Positions 39,979 to 48,423 of a stretch of 50,110 nucleotides of DNA are shown one piece after another. Both the position numbers and the translations under genes were made by a program. Source of the stretch: Streptomyces adelaidensis (GTDB lineage: Bacteria > Actinomycetota > Actinomycetes > Streptomycetales > Streptomycetaceae); contig NZ_JAEMUX010000066.1 in assembly GCF_016598475.1 (NCBI RefSeq), forward strand, positions 1 to 50,110, given 5' to 3'. The number at the start of each line of letters is the position of its first letter. Position 1 is the stretch's first letter. The notes beneath the pieces are model-generated. The model worked only from the letters and a program-made list of their open reading frames with translations, was not told the DNA's origin and did no database searches.

Positions 39979-40075
39979 GTCTTACGTTGAGCGACGCGTC
40001 AAGCACACTTGATGAGCCGATTCAGCCACTGTCGGCAGCCGCCCCCGCTGTCGCCGTAGCCGCTGCGAGGTCCCC

Positions 40076-40174
40076 ATGATCCGAGACCTGCTCACCCGCC
40101 ACGCCCGCTCCGTCACGGCCGCGCTCCTCGCGATCGCCGCGCTGATGACCGTGGCCAACGCCCTCCCCCGCTGA
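40076..40174 (+). CDS. 32-residue signal-like peptide
   Basis: From ATG 40076 with GAGG about 8 bases upstream. MIRDLLTRHARSVTAALLAI is a basic then hydrophobic start; the core continues AALMTVANA and ends LPR. The whole peptide resembles an export signal with a three-residue mature end after ANA. It lies divergent from an XRE-TPR regulator, the typical arrangement of peptide-pheromone precursors. Codon bias is consistent with coding. It could equally be a small membrane peptide or a chance frame. Confidence 0.5.
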   Translation: MIRDLLTRHARSVTAALLAIAALMTVANALPR

Positions 40175-40194
40175 CCCGGCCCGCTTCACTCCGC

Positions 40195-40842
40195 TCAGAA
40201 CTCGGCGGTGTCCAGCTCGAACCCGAGGGGGGCGGGCAGGGGCACGGCCAGCCCCATCTTGTGCTTGGCACCCTTGGCGTACTCGTCACCGGACGGCTCC
40301 GAGTACACGGTCACCTGGCCCTCCTCCCGGTCGATGAGGAGGTAGACGGGGATACCCGCCCGGGCGTAGCCGCAGATCTTCTTCTCACGGTCGCGGTCGG
40401 CCGTGCTGTCGGAGGTGACCTCGGCGACGAGGAGGACGGGGGAGGGGTCGTGCCACTCCTCCTGGTCGCCGAAGCTTCCCTTGGGGGCGATGACCAGGTC
40501 AGGGACGACGTGGCCTGTCGCGGAGGAGCCGGGGACGGTCAGGCCGATGCCGGTGTAGTTACGCAGAGACCGGTCGCTGCGCCGCTCGGTGACCTGGTCA
40601 GCGACCTCGGACACAATCTCCTCATGTTCCCCGTTGGCCGGAGGTGTCACGCAGATCTCCCCTTCGATCAGCTCCACGCGCCAGCCCTCGGGGGCCGCCG
40701 CACTGAACAACTCGAAGGCCTGCTCCACGCTTACGCCGCCCATGGCCAAGGGCTCCTCGTACTCGCCGTCAGGATCGTCGTAGGGACCGTAAATGTACTC
40801 GCCCTGGTACCCCGGCATGATGATCGGCTCCGCCGTCGCCAT
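40195..40842 (-). CDS. Uma2-family PD-(D/E)XK nuclease-fold protein
   Basis: 215 residues from the ATG at 40840-40842. Uma2/DUF820 features: GWRVELIEGEICVTPPANGE near 55-75, GHVVPDLVIAPKGSFGDQEE (PD of the nuclease core), SPVLLVAEVTSDSTADRDRE (E-x-x-S-x-S/T with K-K following) and GIPVYLLIDREEGQVTVYSE. The D...E-V-T..K set is the putative metal-binding centre. Uma2 proteins are abundant in Streptomyces; nuclease activity is predicted and the biological role is unknown. It is a single gene without an obvious partner. Confidence 0.87.
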   Translation of the reverse strand: MATAEPIIMPGYQGEYIYGPYDDPDGEYEEPLAMGGVSVEQAFELFSAAAPEGWRVELIEGEICVTPPANGEHEEIVSEVADQVTERRSDRSLRNYTGIGLTVPGSSATGHVVPDLVIAPKGSFGDQEEWHDPSPVLLVAEVTSDSTADRDREKKICGYARAGIPVYLLIDREEGQVTVYSEPSGDEYAKGAKHKMGLAVPLPAPLGFELDTAEF

Positions 40843-40951
40843 GTCAGACCTCCGTTCGCTCAGCGCGACGTTCTCAGACTAGACCGGAAGCCCGCACAAG
40901 GAATCCGGAGCCGTTCACTCGAACGAGCGTGCTGTTACGTTTCTGTGCGGG

Positions 40952-41056
40952 TCACTGAGCGAGCGCGTCGGCGGTGGCGCGTACGAAGGCCTCCGGGTTG
41001 TCCCGCATGACGTTGTGGCCGCAGGCCGGGATCGAGTTCTCCACCACCCCCTGTGA
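40952..41056 (-). pseudogene. Alpha/beta-hydrolase C-terminal remnant
   Basis: On the minus strand 41056 to 40952 reads QGVVENSIPACGHNVMRDNP EAFVRATADALAQ and a stop. This is the end of an alpha/beta hydrolase, including the catalytic-His motif in the form ACGHNVM. Nothing upstream continues the fold; the DNA beyond 41060 is the promoter region of the next gene. It is therefore a deletion remnant about 33 codons long. Confidence 0.6.
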
Positions 41057-41177
41057 CCCTCTTGTCAGTTGCATGACCTAGTCTTCGCACACGCGTCACA
41101 CGCGCCCCACAGGTCGAACACACCGGCCCCGCGCGACGACGCCCCACATTTCTTTCGTTCCGGGGGGTTCGAAAACC

Positions 41178-43145
41178 GTGCGTATCCGCACTCTTCCGGC
41201 TGCCACCGCGCTGGCAGTCCTCTTCAGCTCGGCGGCGCTCGCCGTCGCACCGGCGGCCTCCGCCGACAGCACCACGCTCCTGCCGGTCGCGTCGACCGGC
41301 GACATCGTGGTGGACGGCGTCCACCAGCGGGTCTTCGTCAGCGACCCGCACAACGGCAAGATCGTCGTGACCGACTTCAGCGGCACGGTCGTCAAGCAGC
41401 TGACGGACCTGCCGGGCGTCCAGAGCCTGGAGCTGTCGGCCGACTCGGGCACGCTCTACGCGGCCGTGCGGGACGCCGACGCGATCGCGGTCGTCGACAC
41501 GGCGACCGAGACCGAGTCCGCCCGCCACCCGGTCGGCGACGCCCCGGTGGGCGTCGCCGTCGCCGGCGGCAAGGTCTGGTTCGGCTACGGCGCGTCGGCC
41601 GCGGGCAACCTCGGCTCGCTGGACCTGTCCGGCGAACAGCCCGTGGTCACCCTCGACCAGGACACCACCCGCCTCTGGTACAACGCGCCGGCCCTGCACA
41701 CGGTCCCCGGCACGGACACCCTGGTGGCGGGCGAGAACGGCGGCAGCAACGTGGCCGTCTACGACGTCTCGTCGGGCACCGCGAGCCGTACGGCGACCGC
41801 GGCCACCGGCGGCTCGAACATGCAGGACTTCGCGGTCACCCCGGACGGACAGCGCGTCGTGGTGGCCGGCGGAGCCCCGTACCACCACCAGGTGTTCAAG
41901 ACCTCCGACCTGACGCCGGACGGCACCTACGCCAGCGACGCCTACCCGAACTCGGTCGCCATCGCGTCCGACGGCACGGTCGCGGCGGGCATCGACGGCA
42001 TCTACGAGCCGGACGTCTACGTCTACAAGCCGGGCGGCACCACCTCGGTCCGGGAGTACGACTTCCCGAACACCGGCGGCAGCGGCGGCGGCGACGAGCT
42101 GCCCGACGCCGGCCTGGCCTGGGCGCCGGACGCCTCCCGGCTCTTCGCGCTGACGTACAACGACGAGGGCGTGTACTCGCTGCGCGTGCTGGACGCCCCC
42201 ACCAAGGCGGCCACCGAGATCACGGTGAACGCCCCGGCCACGGCCACCCGCGCCAAGCAGCTCACGGTCAAGGGCGAGGTCACCTCGAAGGCGGCCCTCC
42301 CGGCCGGCACGAAGCTGACGGTCACCCGCACCGACGTGGAGTCCCCGTCCGGCAAGGCCCTCGCCCCGGTGACGGTCGCCGCCGACGGCACCTACTCCTT
42401 CGCCGACACCCCGCCGGCCGGCGGCAAGGTCACGTACACGGTGCGCTACGCGGGCGACGCGGAGCACCACGCCGCGTCCGCCGCCGACACCGTCGAGGTC
42501 TCCCGCGCCACGACCACGCTGACGCTGGACAAGAACCGCAAGGTGTACGCGTACGGCGCCGACGTGAAGTTCACCGCGCACCTCGGCAAGACGTACAAGA
42601 ACCGCAAGGTCGAGATCTGGGCCGACCCGTACGGCTCGGACAAGCCGAACAGACTGGTGAAGTCGGGGACGGTGAACTCCTCGGGCAATCTGTCGGTCAC
42701 CATCGACCTCAAGCGCGACACCAAGCTCTCGGCGAAGTTCACGGGCGACGCCCGCTACAAGGCGAAGACGGTCACCAACACCGTCTACACCAAGGTCAGG
42801 GTCTCCACGACGATCAAGGGTCACTACACGACCAAGTCGGCCTGGAATCAGAAGTACCACTACATCCGCAAGTCCAAGGACCCGGTCTTCACGACCACGA
42901 TGACGTACTACCCGAAGCGCGAGCAGCGTCTCCAGCTCCAGGCGTACTACCAGGGCGCCTGGCGGGACGCCGGCTCCCAGTACTTCCCGCTCGGCTCGGC
43001 CGGCGTGTCCCAGATCACCCTGACGGGCACCCCCACCACGGGCATCCGCTTCCGGGTGCGCTCCGAGTACCACGACACGACCTCCGGCGACAACGTCAAC
43101 GCCACGACGTACGGCGGCTGGAAGTACTTCATCTTCACCGAGTAG
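41178..43145 (+). CDS. Secreted beta-propeller protein with Ig-like repeats
   Basis: 655 residues from GTG 41178. The signal peptide (RIRTLPAATALAVLFSSAAL AVAPAASA) is followed by a YncE-like seven-bladed propeller to about 350 (GDIVVDGVHQRVFVSDPHNG, ATETESARHPVGDAPVGVAV, TPDGQRVVVAGGAPYHHQVF). Then come two or more Ig-like domains (VNAPATATRAKQLTVKGEVT; VYAYGADVKFTAHLGKTYKN RKVEIW), and a C-terminal Tyr/Lys-rich domain (YTTKSAWNQKYHYIRKSKDP). Such proteins are secreted or surface-bound adhesins or scaffolds; the ligand is unknown. It is single, with a terminator after it. Confidence 0.8.
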   Translation: MRIRTLPAATALAVLFSSAALAVAPAASADSTTLLPVASTGDIVVDGVHQRVFVSDPHNGKIVVTDFSGTVVKQLTDLPGVQSLELSADSGTLYAAVRDADAIAVVDTATETESARHPVGDAPVGVAVAGGKVWFGYGASAAGNLGSLDLSGEQPVVTLDQDTTRLWYNAPALHTVPGTDTLVAGENGGSNVAVYDVSSGTASRTATAATGGSNMQDFAVTPDGQRVVVAGGAPYHHQVFKTSDLTPDGTYASDAYPNSVAIASDGTVAAGIDGIYEPDVYVYKPGGTTSVREYDFPNTGGSGGGDELPDAGLAWAPDASRLFALTYNDEGVYSLRVLDAPTKAATEITVNAPATATRAKQLTVKGEVTSKAALPAGTKLTVTRTDVESPSGKALAPVTVAADGTYSFADTPPAGGKVTYTVRYAGDAEHHAASAADTVEVSRATTTLTLDKNRKVYAYGADVKFTAHLGKTYKNRKVEIWADPYGSDKPNRLVKSGTVNSSGNLSVTIDLKRDTKLSAKFTGDARYKAKTVTNTVYTKVRVSTTIKGHYTTKSAWNQKYHYIRKSKDPVFTTTMTYYPKREQRLQLQAYYQGAWRDAGSQYFPLGSAGVSQITLTGTPTTGIRFRVRSEYHDTTSGDNVNATTYGGWKYFIFTE

Positions 43146-43185
43146 CGCGGCGGACCGGATCGGACGCCGCGGCTGGACGAACGCT

Positions 43186-43218
43186 GCCGGGCGCGGCCCT
43201 CTTGGGGCCGCGCCCGGC
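43186..43218 (+). terminator. Terminator after the propeller protein gene
   Basis: GCCGGGCGCGGCCC (43186-43199) pairs perfectly with 43205-43218 around the 5-base loop TCTTG. Confidence 0.75.
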
Positions 43219-43322
43219 GGCGTTCATCCATGTCCGGGGGAGGAACGAGTGATTCCGAATGATTTCGAAACCGCTCTCCCCTACCTGCCGGTACGTGTGA
43301 CGATACGGCTGCCGATACTTGA

Positions 43323-43338
43323 GACCTCAATCGAGGTC
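43323..43338. promoter_or_regulatory. Short inverted repeat upstream of the response regulator
   Basis: GACCTC (43323-43328) and GAGGTC (43333-43338) are 4 bases apart, 22 bases upstream of the start codon and just before the AAGGA site at 43348. It may be an operator or a leader hairpin. Confidence 0.4.
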
Positions 43339-43359
43339 ACGGTCACAAAGGAACAGGAC

Positions 43360-44100
43360 ATGACCACCCCTGTGCCCGCAGCCCCTTCATCCCCCTCAGC
43401 TGTCCCGTCGGCCGGCACCACCGGGCGCCTCCTCGTCGTCGACGACGAGGAGGGCATCCGCTCCATGCTCACCATGGCGCTGGAGTTCCTCGGCTACCGG
43501 GTGACGTCCGCGAGCACCGGCCGTCAGGCGCTGCAGGCCGTCACCCGGTACGACCCCGAGCTGATCCTCCTCGACGTCAACCTCCCCGACCTGAGCGGCT
43601 TCGAGGTCTGCCGCACCCTGCGCGACCGGGGCAACGCGGTGCCGGTGCTGTTCCTCACCGGGCTCGGCGGGGTCGACGACCGGGTGCGCGGGCTCGACAT
43701 GGGCGGGGACGACTTCGTCAGCAAGCCCTTCGAGTTGAAGGAGATCGCCGCCCGGGTCCGCGCCCTGCTGCGCCGGTCCGGCGGCGGCCACCCCGCGCCC
43801 GACCGCAACCGCCTGCGCGCCGGCGCGGTCCAACTGGACACCGACGCCCACCAGGTCTGGGCCGCCGGCCGCCCCGTCGACCTCACCACCACCGAGTTCG
43901 CCCTCCTGCGCTACCTCATGGAGAACCCCGGCCGCGTGCTGTCCCGGGGCCAGATCCAGGAACGCGTGTGGAACCACCGCGACGAGGGGTCCGGCGTCGT
44001 CGACACGTACATCTACTACGTGCGGCGCAAGCTGGGTGAGCCTGGGCAGTCCCTCATACGAACCGTGCGGGGAGTTGGCTACCAACTGTGCGCGAACTGA
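43360..44100 (+). CDS. OmpR/PhoB-family response regulator
   Basis: 246 residues from ATG 43360 with AAGGA at 43348-43352. The receiver domain is at 22-140: LLVVDDEEGIRSMLTMALEF (acidic pair), LILLDVNLPDLSGFEVCRTL (phospho-acceptor Asp), and GGDDFVSKPFELKEIAARVR (Lys). The winged-helix output domain is at about 155-245 with VDLTTTEFALLRYLMENPGR, SRGQIQERVWNHRDEGSGVV and YYVRRKLGEPGQSLIRTVRG. All conserved phosphorylation residues are present. The histidine kinase gene follows after about 90 bases. The signal is unknown. Confidence 0.9.
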   Translation: MTTPVPAAPSSPSAVPSAGTTGRLLVVDDEEGIRSMLTMALEFLGYRVTSASTGRQALQAVTRYDPELILLDVNLPDLSGFEVCRTLRDRGNAVPVLFLTGLGGVDDRVRGLDMGGDDFVSKPFELKEIAARVRALLRRSGGGHPAPDRNRLRAGAVQLDTDAHQVWAAGRPVDLTTTEFALLRYLMENPGRVLSRGQIQERVWNHRDEGSGVVDTYIYYVRRKLGEPGQSLIRTVRGVGYQLCAN

Positions 44101-44191
44101 GCGATCACGGCCGGGCGCCGGGCCGGATACGGGGCCGAGCACGAGGTCGAGTACGGGGCCGGGTCCCCGGCCAAGTGGACGGGCCGGTCGG

Positions 44192-45574
44192 ATGAGCGGG
44201 TTCACCGGGCTGAGCGACAGCATCAAGGCCGCCGGGCTGCTCGCACCGGGTGACACGAGTGCGCCGCCCCGGCGCCCCCTCCCGCCGCCCGTCGAGCAGC
44301 CGATCCGCCCCCACCACACCGGCCAACGCACCGTCGGCTTCTGGCTGATCGCCACCCTCGCCACCCTCGGCGCGGTCGCCGCCCTCTCCGCCCACACCCT
44401 CGCCCAGCACCTCGCGGCCCGCACCGACCAGGAGATAGCGGCCTTCAGCGGCCTCGGTCTCGCCGGCCCGCCCACAGCCGCCGACTCCACGGCCACCTAC
44501 TCCCCGACCACCGGCTCCGCCGCGTCCGCCCCGCCCCTCGACGAGAACTGCCTCGTCCTCGTCCTGGACGCCGACGGCAGGGTCATGGAGAGCCACCCGG
44601 GCTCCGACCGTCTGCCCGCCTTCCCCGCGCTCGCGCCCGACCGGCTGAAGGCGTACGCGGCGCGGACGAGCCCCTCGGCGTTCGGGGAGAGCTACCGCGC
44701 GCAGGTGGTGCGCACGGCGCGGGCGGGCCGGAGCCGGGAGGGCAGCTATGTCGTCACGGCGCGGTCGACGGCCGCCGACCGGCGGGCGGTCGAGCGGCTC
44801 CTGAAGGTGGAGACCGCCGCCGCGCTCCCGCTCCTCGCCACGGTCCTCGTCGGCGCCCGCAGGCTCGGCCGCCGCGAACTCCGGGAGCGTGCGGCCGCCG
44901 AGCGGCGACTGCGTGAGTTCATGGCGGCCGCCGGGCACGAACTGCGCAACCCGCTGACCACGATCTCCGGTTACGCCGAACTCGCCCGGGTCGGCGACCC
45001 CGCGTACGAGCCGATGCGGCAGGAGGCGCTCGGCCGGATCACCACCGAGGTCGGCCGGATGACCACGATGATCGACGAACTCGTGCTGCTGACCCGCCTC
45101 GATCTCGGCCAGCCCCTGCAACTGACCTGTGTGGACCTGGCCCAGCTGTGCCGGGACGCCGCCACCGCGGCCCGCGACTGCCATCCCGAGCACCCCGTAC
45201 GGCTGCTCCTCGCCCCCGGCGACCACACGGTCACAGGCGACCCGCTGCGGCTGCACCAGCTGGTCGCCAACCTGCTGAACAACGCCCGTGTGCACACCCC
45301 GCCCGGCACCACCACGACGCTGGGCCTCGGCACGGAGGACGGCTACCGGGTGATCGAGATCATGGACGACGGCCCCGGAATCCCGCGCGAACTCCGCGCC
45401 CGCCTCTTCGACCCGTTCGTCCGCGGGGAGGAGACGAGGGCCGCCGGCAGCGGGCTCGGCCTCAGCATCGTCACGGCCATCGCGACGGCCCACGGCGGCA
45501 TGGTCACGCTCGAACCGTCCCAGCCGTCCCACCAGGGCGCATGGTTCAGGGTGCGGATTCCGGCCCCCTCGTAG
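44192..45574 (+). CDS. Sensor histidine kinase, partner of the OmpR-type regulator
   Basis: 460 residues from ATG 44192. Transmembrane helix 1 (GFWLIATLATLGAVAALSAH), an extracytoplasmic region of about 130 residues, a weaker second helix around 215-230 (AAALPLLATVLVGARR), then the phospho-acceptor helix AAAGHELRNPLTTISGYAEL (His in H-box), HATPase boxes LLNNARVHTPPGTTTTLGLG, MDDGPGIPRELRARLFDPF and GSGLGLSIVTAIATAHGG. All kinase motifs are intact. The start is about 90 bases after the regulator stop, probably cotranscribed. A low-complexity GGGCCGG-type tract lies in the gap. Confidence 0.88.
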   Translation: MSGFTGLSDSIKAAGLLAPGDTSAPPRRPLPPPVEQPIRPHHTGQRTVGFWLIATLATLGAVAALSAHTLAQHLAARTDQEIAAFSGLGLAGPPTAADSTATYSPTTGSAASAPPLDENCLVLVLDADGRVMESHPGSDRLPAFPALAPDRLKAYAARTSPSAFGESYRAQVVRTARAGRSREGSYVVTARSTAADRRAVERLLKVETAAALPLLATVLVGARRLGRRELRERAAAERRLREFMAAAGHELRNPLTTISGYAELARVGDPAYEPMRQEALGRITTEVGRMTTMIDELVLLTRLDLGQPLQLTCVDLAQLCRDAATAARDCHPEHPVRLLLAPGDHTVTGDPLRLHQLVANLLNNARVHTPPGTTTTLGLGTEDGYRVIEIMDDGPGIPRELRARLFDPFVRGEETRAAGSGLGLSIVTAIATAHGGMVTLEPSQPSHQGAWFRVRIPAPS

Positions 45575-45623
45575 CCCGAGGGTTGGAGAAGGGGGCGGTT
45601 TTTGCCGTTGATTGGCGAGATTC

Positions 45624-45652
45624 TGATCATTCTCTGATCAAGCTCCGATCCA
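45624..45652. repeat. Phased TGATCA repeats
   Basis: TGATCA at 45624-45629 and 45635-45640 are 11 bases apart, with a CGATCC relative at 45647-45652 and another TGATCA at 45677-45682. They lie after the kinase gene in the gap between convergent genes. Possibly a binding array or chance AT-richness. Confidence 0.4.
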
Positions 45653-45761
45653 TTCCGCAGCTACGCCCGCTTAAGTGATCAACGTGCGGTGTCCACCACA
45701 TGTACCGACGGTGAGGCCCCGCACAACTCCCCTCCGAGGTCGGCCCGGCATTCGCCCTGAT

Positions 45762-45804
45762 CGACGGCTCATCGATCTAAGACGAACGGAACGACGGCTC
45801 ATCG
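45762..45804 (+). repeat. 13-bp direct repeat pair
   Basis: CGACGGCTCATCG at 45762-45774 and again at 45792-45804, 30 bases apart, just downstream of the minus-strand gene end at 45816. No function is evident. Confidence 0.5.
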
Positions 45805-45815
45805 GCCCGGCTCGA

Positions 45816-46985
45816 CTAACCGGGCACGTGCTGGGCCGACCTCAACTCCCCGAACCCCGGCCGCAACTCGGCCAGCCGCTGCCGCACATGCTCCGGCGCC
45901 CCGGCCCGCCCCGGCACCCGGCCCCGCAACTCGGCCAGCACCGTGCCCAGTTCACGGGCCCGCCCCGCGTCCTCGACCAGCCCCCACTGATGGTGCGCCC
46001 GGTCGACCGCCGCTTCGACAGCCGGGTCCCGCACCGGCTGCCCCGCCGCCAGCCGCGCCTGCGCCACCCCCATCCAGGCCTCGCAACTGCGCGCCGCGTC
46101 CCCCGCGAACATCGCCAGATCCGCCCGCACCTCCCGCCAGTGCAGCACCTGCGCCGACCCGGCCCCGAACTCCCGCAACGCCCCCTGCTCCCACCGCGCG
46201 GCGAGCGCGGCGGCCTCGGAGTGCCGCCCGGCCTCGACGGCGGCGGTGATGGCGGTGTGGGGGTCGTGATCGGCGGCCGGGGGCGCCGCCACCCCAGGGC
46301 GGGGAGAGGCGGAGGCCGGACCCCCGAGAGGGCCGCCCGCGCGGGGCGGCGCCGCCGCGTCCCGGGCCAGCAGCAGATCGCCGTACCCGGAAGCCCCCGT
46401 GCGCGCGAGCACCTGCTCGTGCAGCGCGCCCGGTGCCGGCCGCTGCCCACTGCGCAGTATCGTCGCCAGCGCCTTCATGTACGCCGGCACGGCCACCCCC
46501 CGCCGGGCGCCCGCCGGCGGCGCGATCCGCCCGTACACGCTCACGCCGGGACCGAGCGTGGGCGGGCGCCCCGCCAACTGCCGCCAGACCTCGGCGTCGG
46601 CGTGCAGATCGACGAATATCGTCGTCGAGCCCGGCGTACGCAGGCGCAGTTCCTCCACGACCCAGTGCCAGGGGAACGCCGTGTAGCGGACGGTGGCCGG
46701 TGTCGTGCGCGCCAGCGCCAGATGCACGAGCCGCTGCTTGCGGTCGAGCTGGAGCTGCCCGGTCAGGTAGACGGTGAGCGGTCCGGGTGCGGTGGCCGCC
46801 GCGCGCAGCCGGGTCAGGACGGCCTGCGGCTCCAGCGGGTCGGCCAGCTCGACAACGTTCGCCGTGCCTGTGCCCGACAGCACCTCGGGCGTGACGGCCG
46901 CCAGGACGGGAAGCACGGAGGCCGCGTCCACCAGACACCCCTTGCCCATGGGTGAGGCCGCGAGCAGCAGCACTGTTCCGGACAT
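45816..46985 (-). CDS. Conserved Streptomyces protein with C-terminal TPR-like helices
   Basis: 389 residues from the ATG at 46983-46985 (MSGTVLLLAASPMGKGCLVD). The N-terminal half is alpha/beta: ANVVELADPLEPQAVLTRLR, PLTVYLTGQLQLDRKQRLVH, FPWHWVVEELRLRTPGSTTI and FVDLHADAEVWRQLAG. A caspase-like or Rossmann-like fold is possible but no catalytic dyad is certain. The second half is helical, after a Pro/Gly linker: AAVEAGRHSEAAALAARWEQ, VLHWREVRADLAMFAGDAAR and CEAWMGVAQARLAAGQPV. The family is unknown to me. It is downstream of the SpoIIE-type gene on the same strand (about 117-base gap). Confidence 0.6.
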   Translation of the reverse strand: MSGTVLLLAASPMGKGCLVDAASVLPVLAAVTPEVLSGTGTANVVELADPLEPQAVLTRLRAAATAPGPLTVYLTGQLQLDRKQRLVHLALARTTPATVRYTAFPWHWVVEELRLRTPGSTTIFVDLHADAEVWRQLAGRPPTLGPGVSVYGRIAPPAGARRGVAVPAYMKALATILRSGQRPAPGALHEQVLARTGASGYGDLLLARDAAAPPRAGGPLGGPASASPRPGVAAPPAADHDPHTAITAAVEAGRHSEAAALAARWEQGALREFGAGSAQVLHWREVRADLAMFAGDAARSCEAWMGVAQARLAAGQPVRDPAVEAAVDRAHHQWGLVEDAGRARELGTVLAELRGRVPGRAGAPEHVRQRLAELRPGFGELRSAQHVPG

Positions 46986-47102
46986 CGTTCCCTCCCCATC
47001 GATCACGTACGCCAGTCAGCAGCACGGTAACCGCTGCGCGTGCAAAGGGGGAAAGGAGCGCTCACTTCGGGTCGGACGGGCGGCGGCGCGGGGGCGGCCG
47101 GC

Positions 47103-48356
47103 TCATGGCGGCGCGGGGGCTCGGACGTGCGGGGTGCGGCGTACGGCGAAGATCGTCGTGTCGTCGTCGAGGCCGCCCCCGGTGTGGGCGAGGACGCCGT
47201 CGCGGACGAGCCGGACCAGCGACGCGGGGTCGGTGGCGCGCGGATCGGCGGCGAGCGCGCGGGCGAGGTACTGGCGGAGCGGGAAGAAGACGCCGCCGCC
47301 GTCACGGGCCTCCGTCACCCCGTCGGTGACCAGGAGCAGGGTCTCGTCGAGGGCGAGCCGGACGGTGGCGGTCCGGTGTGCCTGCGGCGCCAACTCGTTG
47401 AGCCCCAGCGGGAGTCCGTCCCCCAGGGGCAGGGCCCGTACGCCGGTGGGGGAGACCACGAGCGGGGGTTCGTGACCGAAGTTGATGACGTCCACGGTGA
47501 CCGCGCCGAGCCCGGTGAGGTCCGGCCCCCAGTCGGTCCGCTCGCTGCGCAGCTGGGGGAAGTCGAGCAGGACGGCGGTCGCGAAGCGTTCGGCGTCGTC
47601 GCGGCCGACGTGCGCGCAGTAGCGCAGGTGCCGCACCATCCGCGTCTCCAGCCGCTCCGCCACGGTGGCCGGCGCGGGCTCGTAGTAGGCGGCCTCGCGG
47701 AACGTGCCGAGCAGCACGGACGCCGCCTCCACCGCCGTGAGCCCCTTGCCCTGGACGTCGCCGATGAGGACGCGGGTGCCGTGCGGGCTCGGCTGGATGT
47801 CGTAGAAGTCGCCGCCCACCCGGGCCTCGCTGTCGGCGGCGAGATAGATCTCCGCGTGGTCGAGGCCGCCGACGTCCGGCGGCAGCTGGCGCAGCAGGAT
47901 ACGGCGGGTGGTGTCGACGACGGCCCGCATGTGCAGCATCCGCTCCTGCCCGCGCAGCCGCACCGCGCAGGCCGGCACCGACAGCACCCCGCCCAGCGCG
48001 ACGAGGACGAAGTCGGGCAGCCCGGTGCGGTACTGGTGCGGCCAGGAGTTGTCGCCCACGACGTACAGGAGCATCGCGAGCGCCGCGAACACCGCCGTCG
48101 TGCGCACCCCGCAGAACGCCGCGGCCGTGCCCGGCACGAGCACCAGCCATGAGATGACCCGGAAGTCGCCGCTGGTGGCCCAGTCGAGCACCGGCACGGC
48201 GAGCAGCACCACCAGCGGCGGCAGCCAGGCGATGCCGCGCCCGCGGACCCGTAGCGGCTGCTGCCGCTCGACGGGGTCCGGCTCCCGGCGCGCACGCGGC
48301 ATCGGCATCCGGATCCGCATGAGCCACAGCGAAACACGGCCGAACGCGGGCCGCAT
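47103..48356 (-). CDS. Membrane-bound SpoIIE/PP2C-type serine phosphatase
   Basis: About 417 residues from the ATG at 48354-48356; an ATG at 48425 and one at 48320 are in frame, and the choice is uncertain. Three or four transmembrane helices (IAWLPPLVVLLAVPVLDW, VISWLVLVPGTAAAFCGV, VFAALAMLLYVVGDN, FVLVALGGVLSVPACAV) precede the SpoIIE domain: EARVGGDFYDI, VLIGDVQGKGLTAVEAASVL, VDVINFGHEPPLVV, LLLVTDGVTEARD and DDDTTIFAVRR. The GDV metal-site Asp is present, unlike the protein at 20314. It probably dephosphorylates an anti-anti-sigma factor. Divergent from a repeat-containing membrane protein. Confidence 0.85.
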   Translation of the reverse strand: MRPAFGRVSLWLMRIRMPMPRARREPDPVERQQPLRVRGRGIAWLPPLVVLLAVPVLDWATSGDFRVISWLVLVPGTAAAFCGVRTTAVFAALAMLLYVVGDNSWPHQYRTGLPDFVLVALGGVLSVPACAVRLRGQERMLHMRAVVDTTRRILLRQLPPDVGGLDHAEIYLAADSEARVGGDFYDIQPSPHGTRVLIGDVQGKGLTAVEAASVLLGTFREAAYYEPAPATVAERLETRMVRHLRYCAHVGRDDAERFATAVLLDFPQLRSERTDWGPDLTGLGAVTVDVINFGHEPPLVVSPTGVRALPLGDGLPLGLNELAPQAHRTATVRLALDETLLLVTDGVTEARDGGGVFFPLRQYLARALAADPRATDPASLVRLVRDGVLAHTGGGLDDDTTIFAVRRTPHVRAPAPP

Positions 48357-48423
48357 CCCGACTTGCCAGCGGCCCTCGCCAGGTGTGCCCTGGTAGTCGG
48401 GGCGGAAGGGAAGGAGTATTCCC

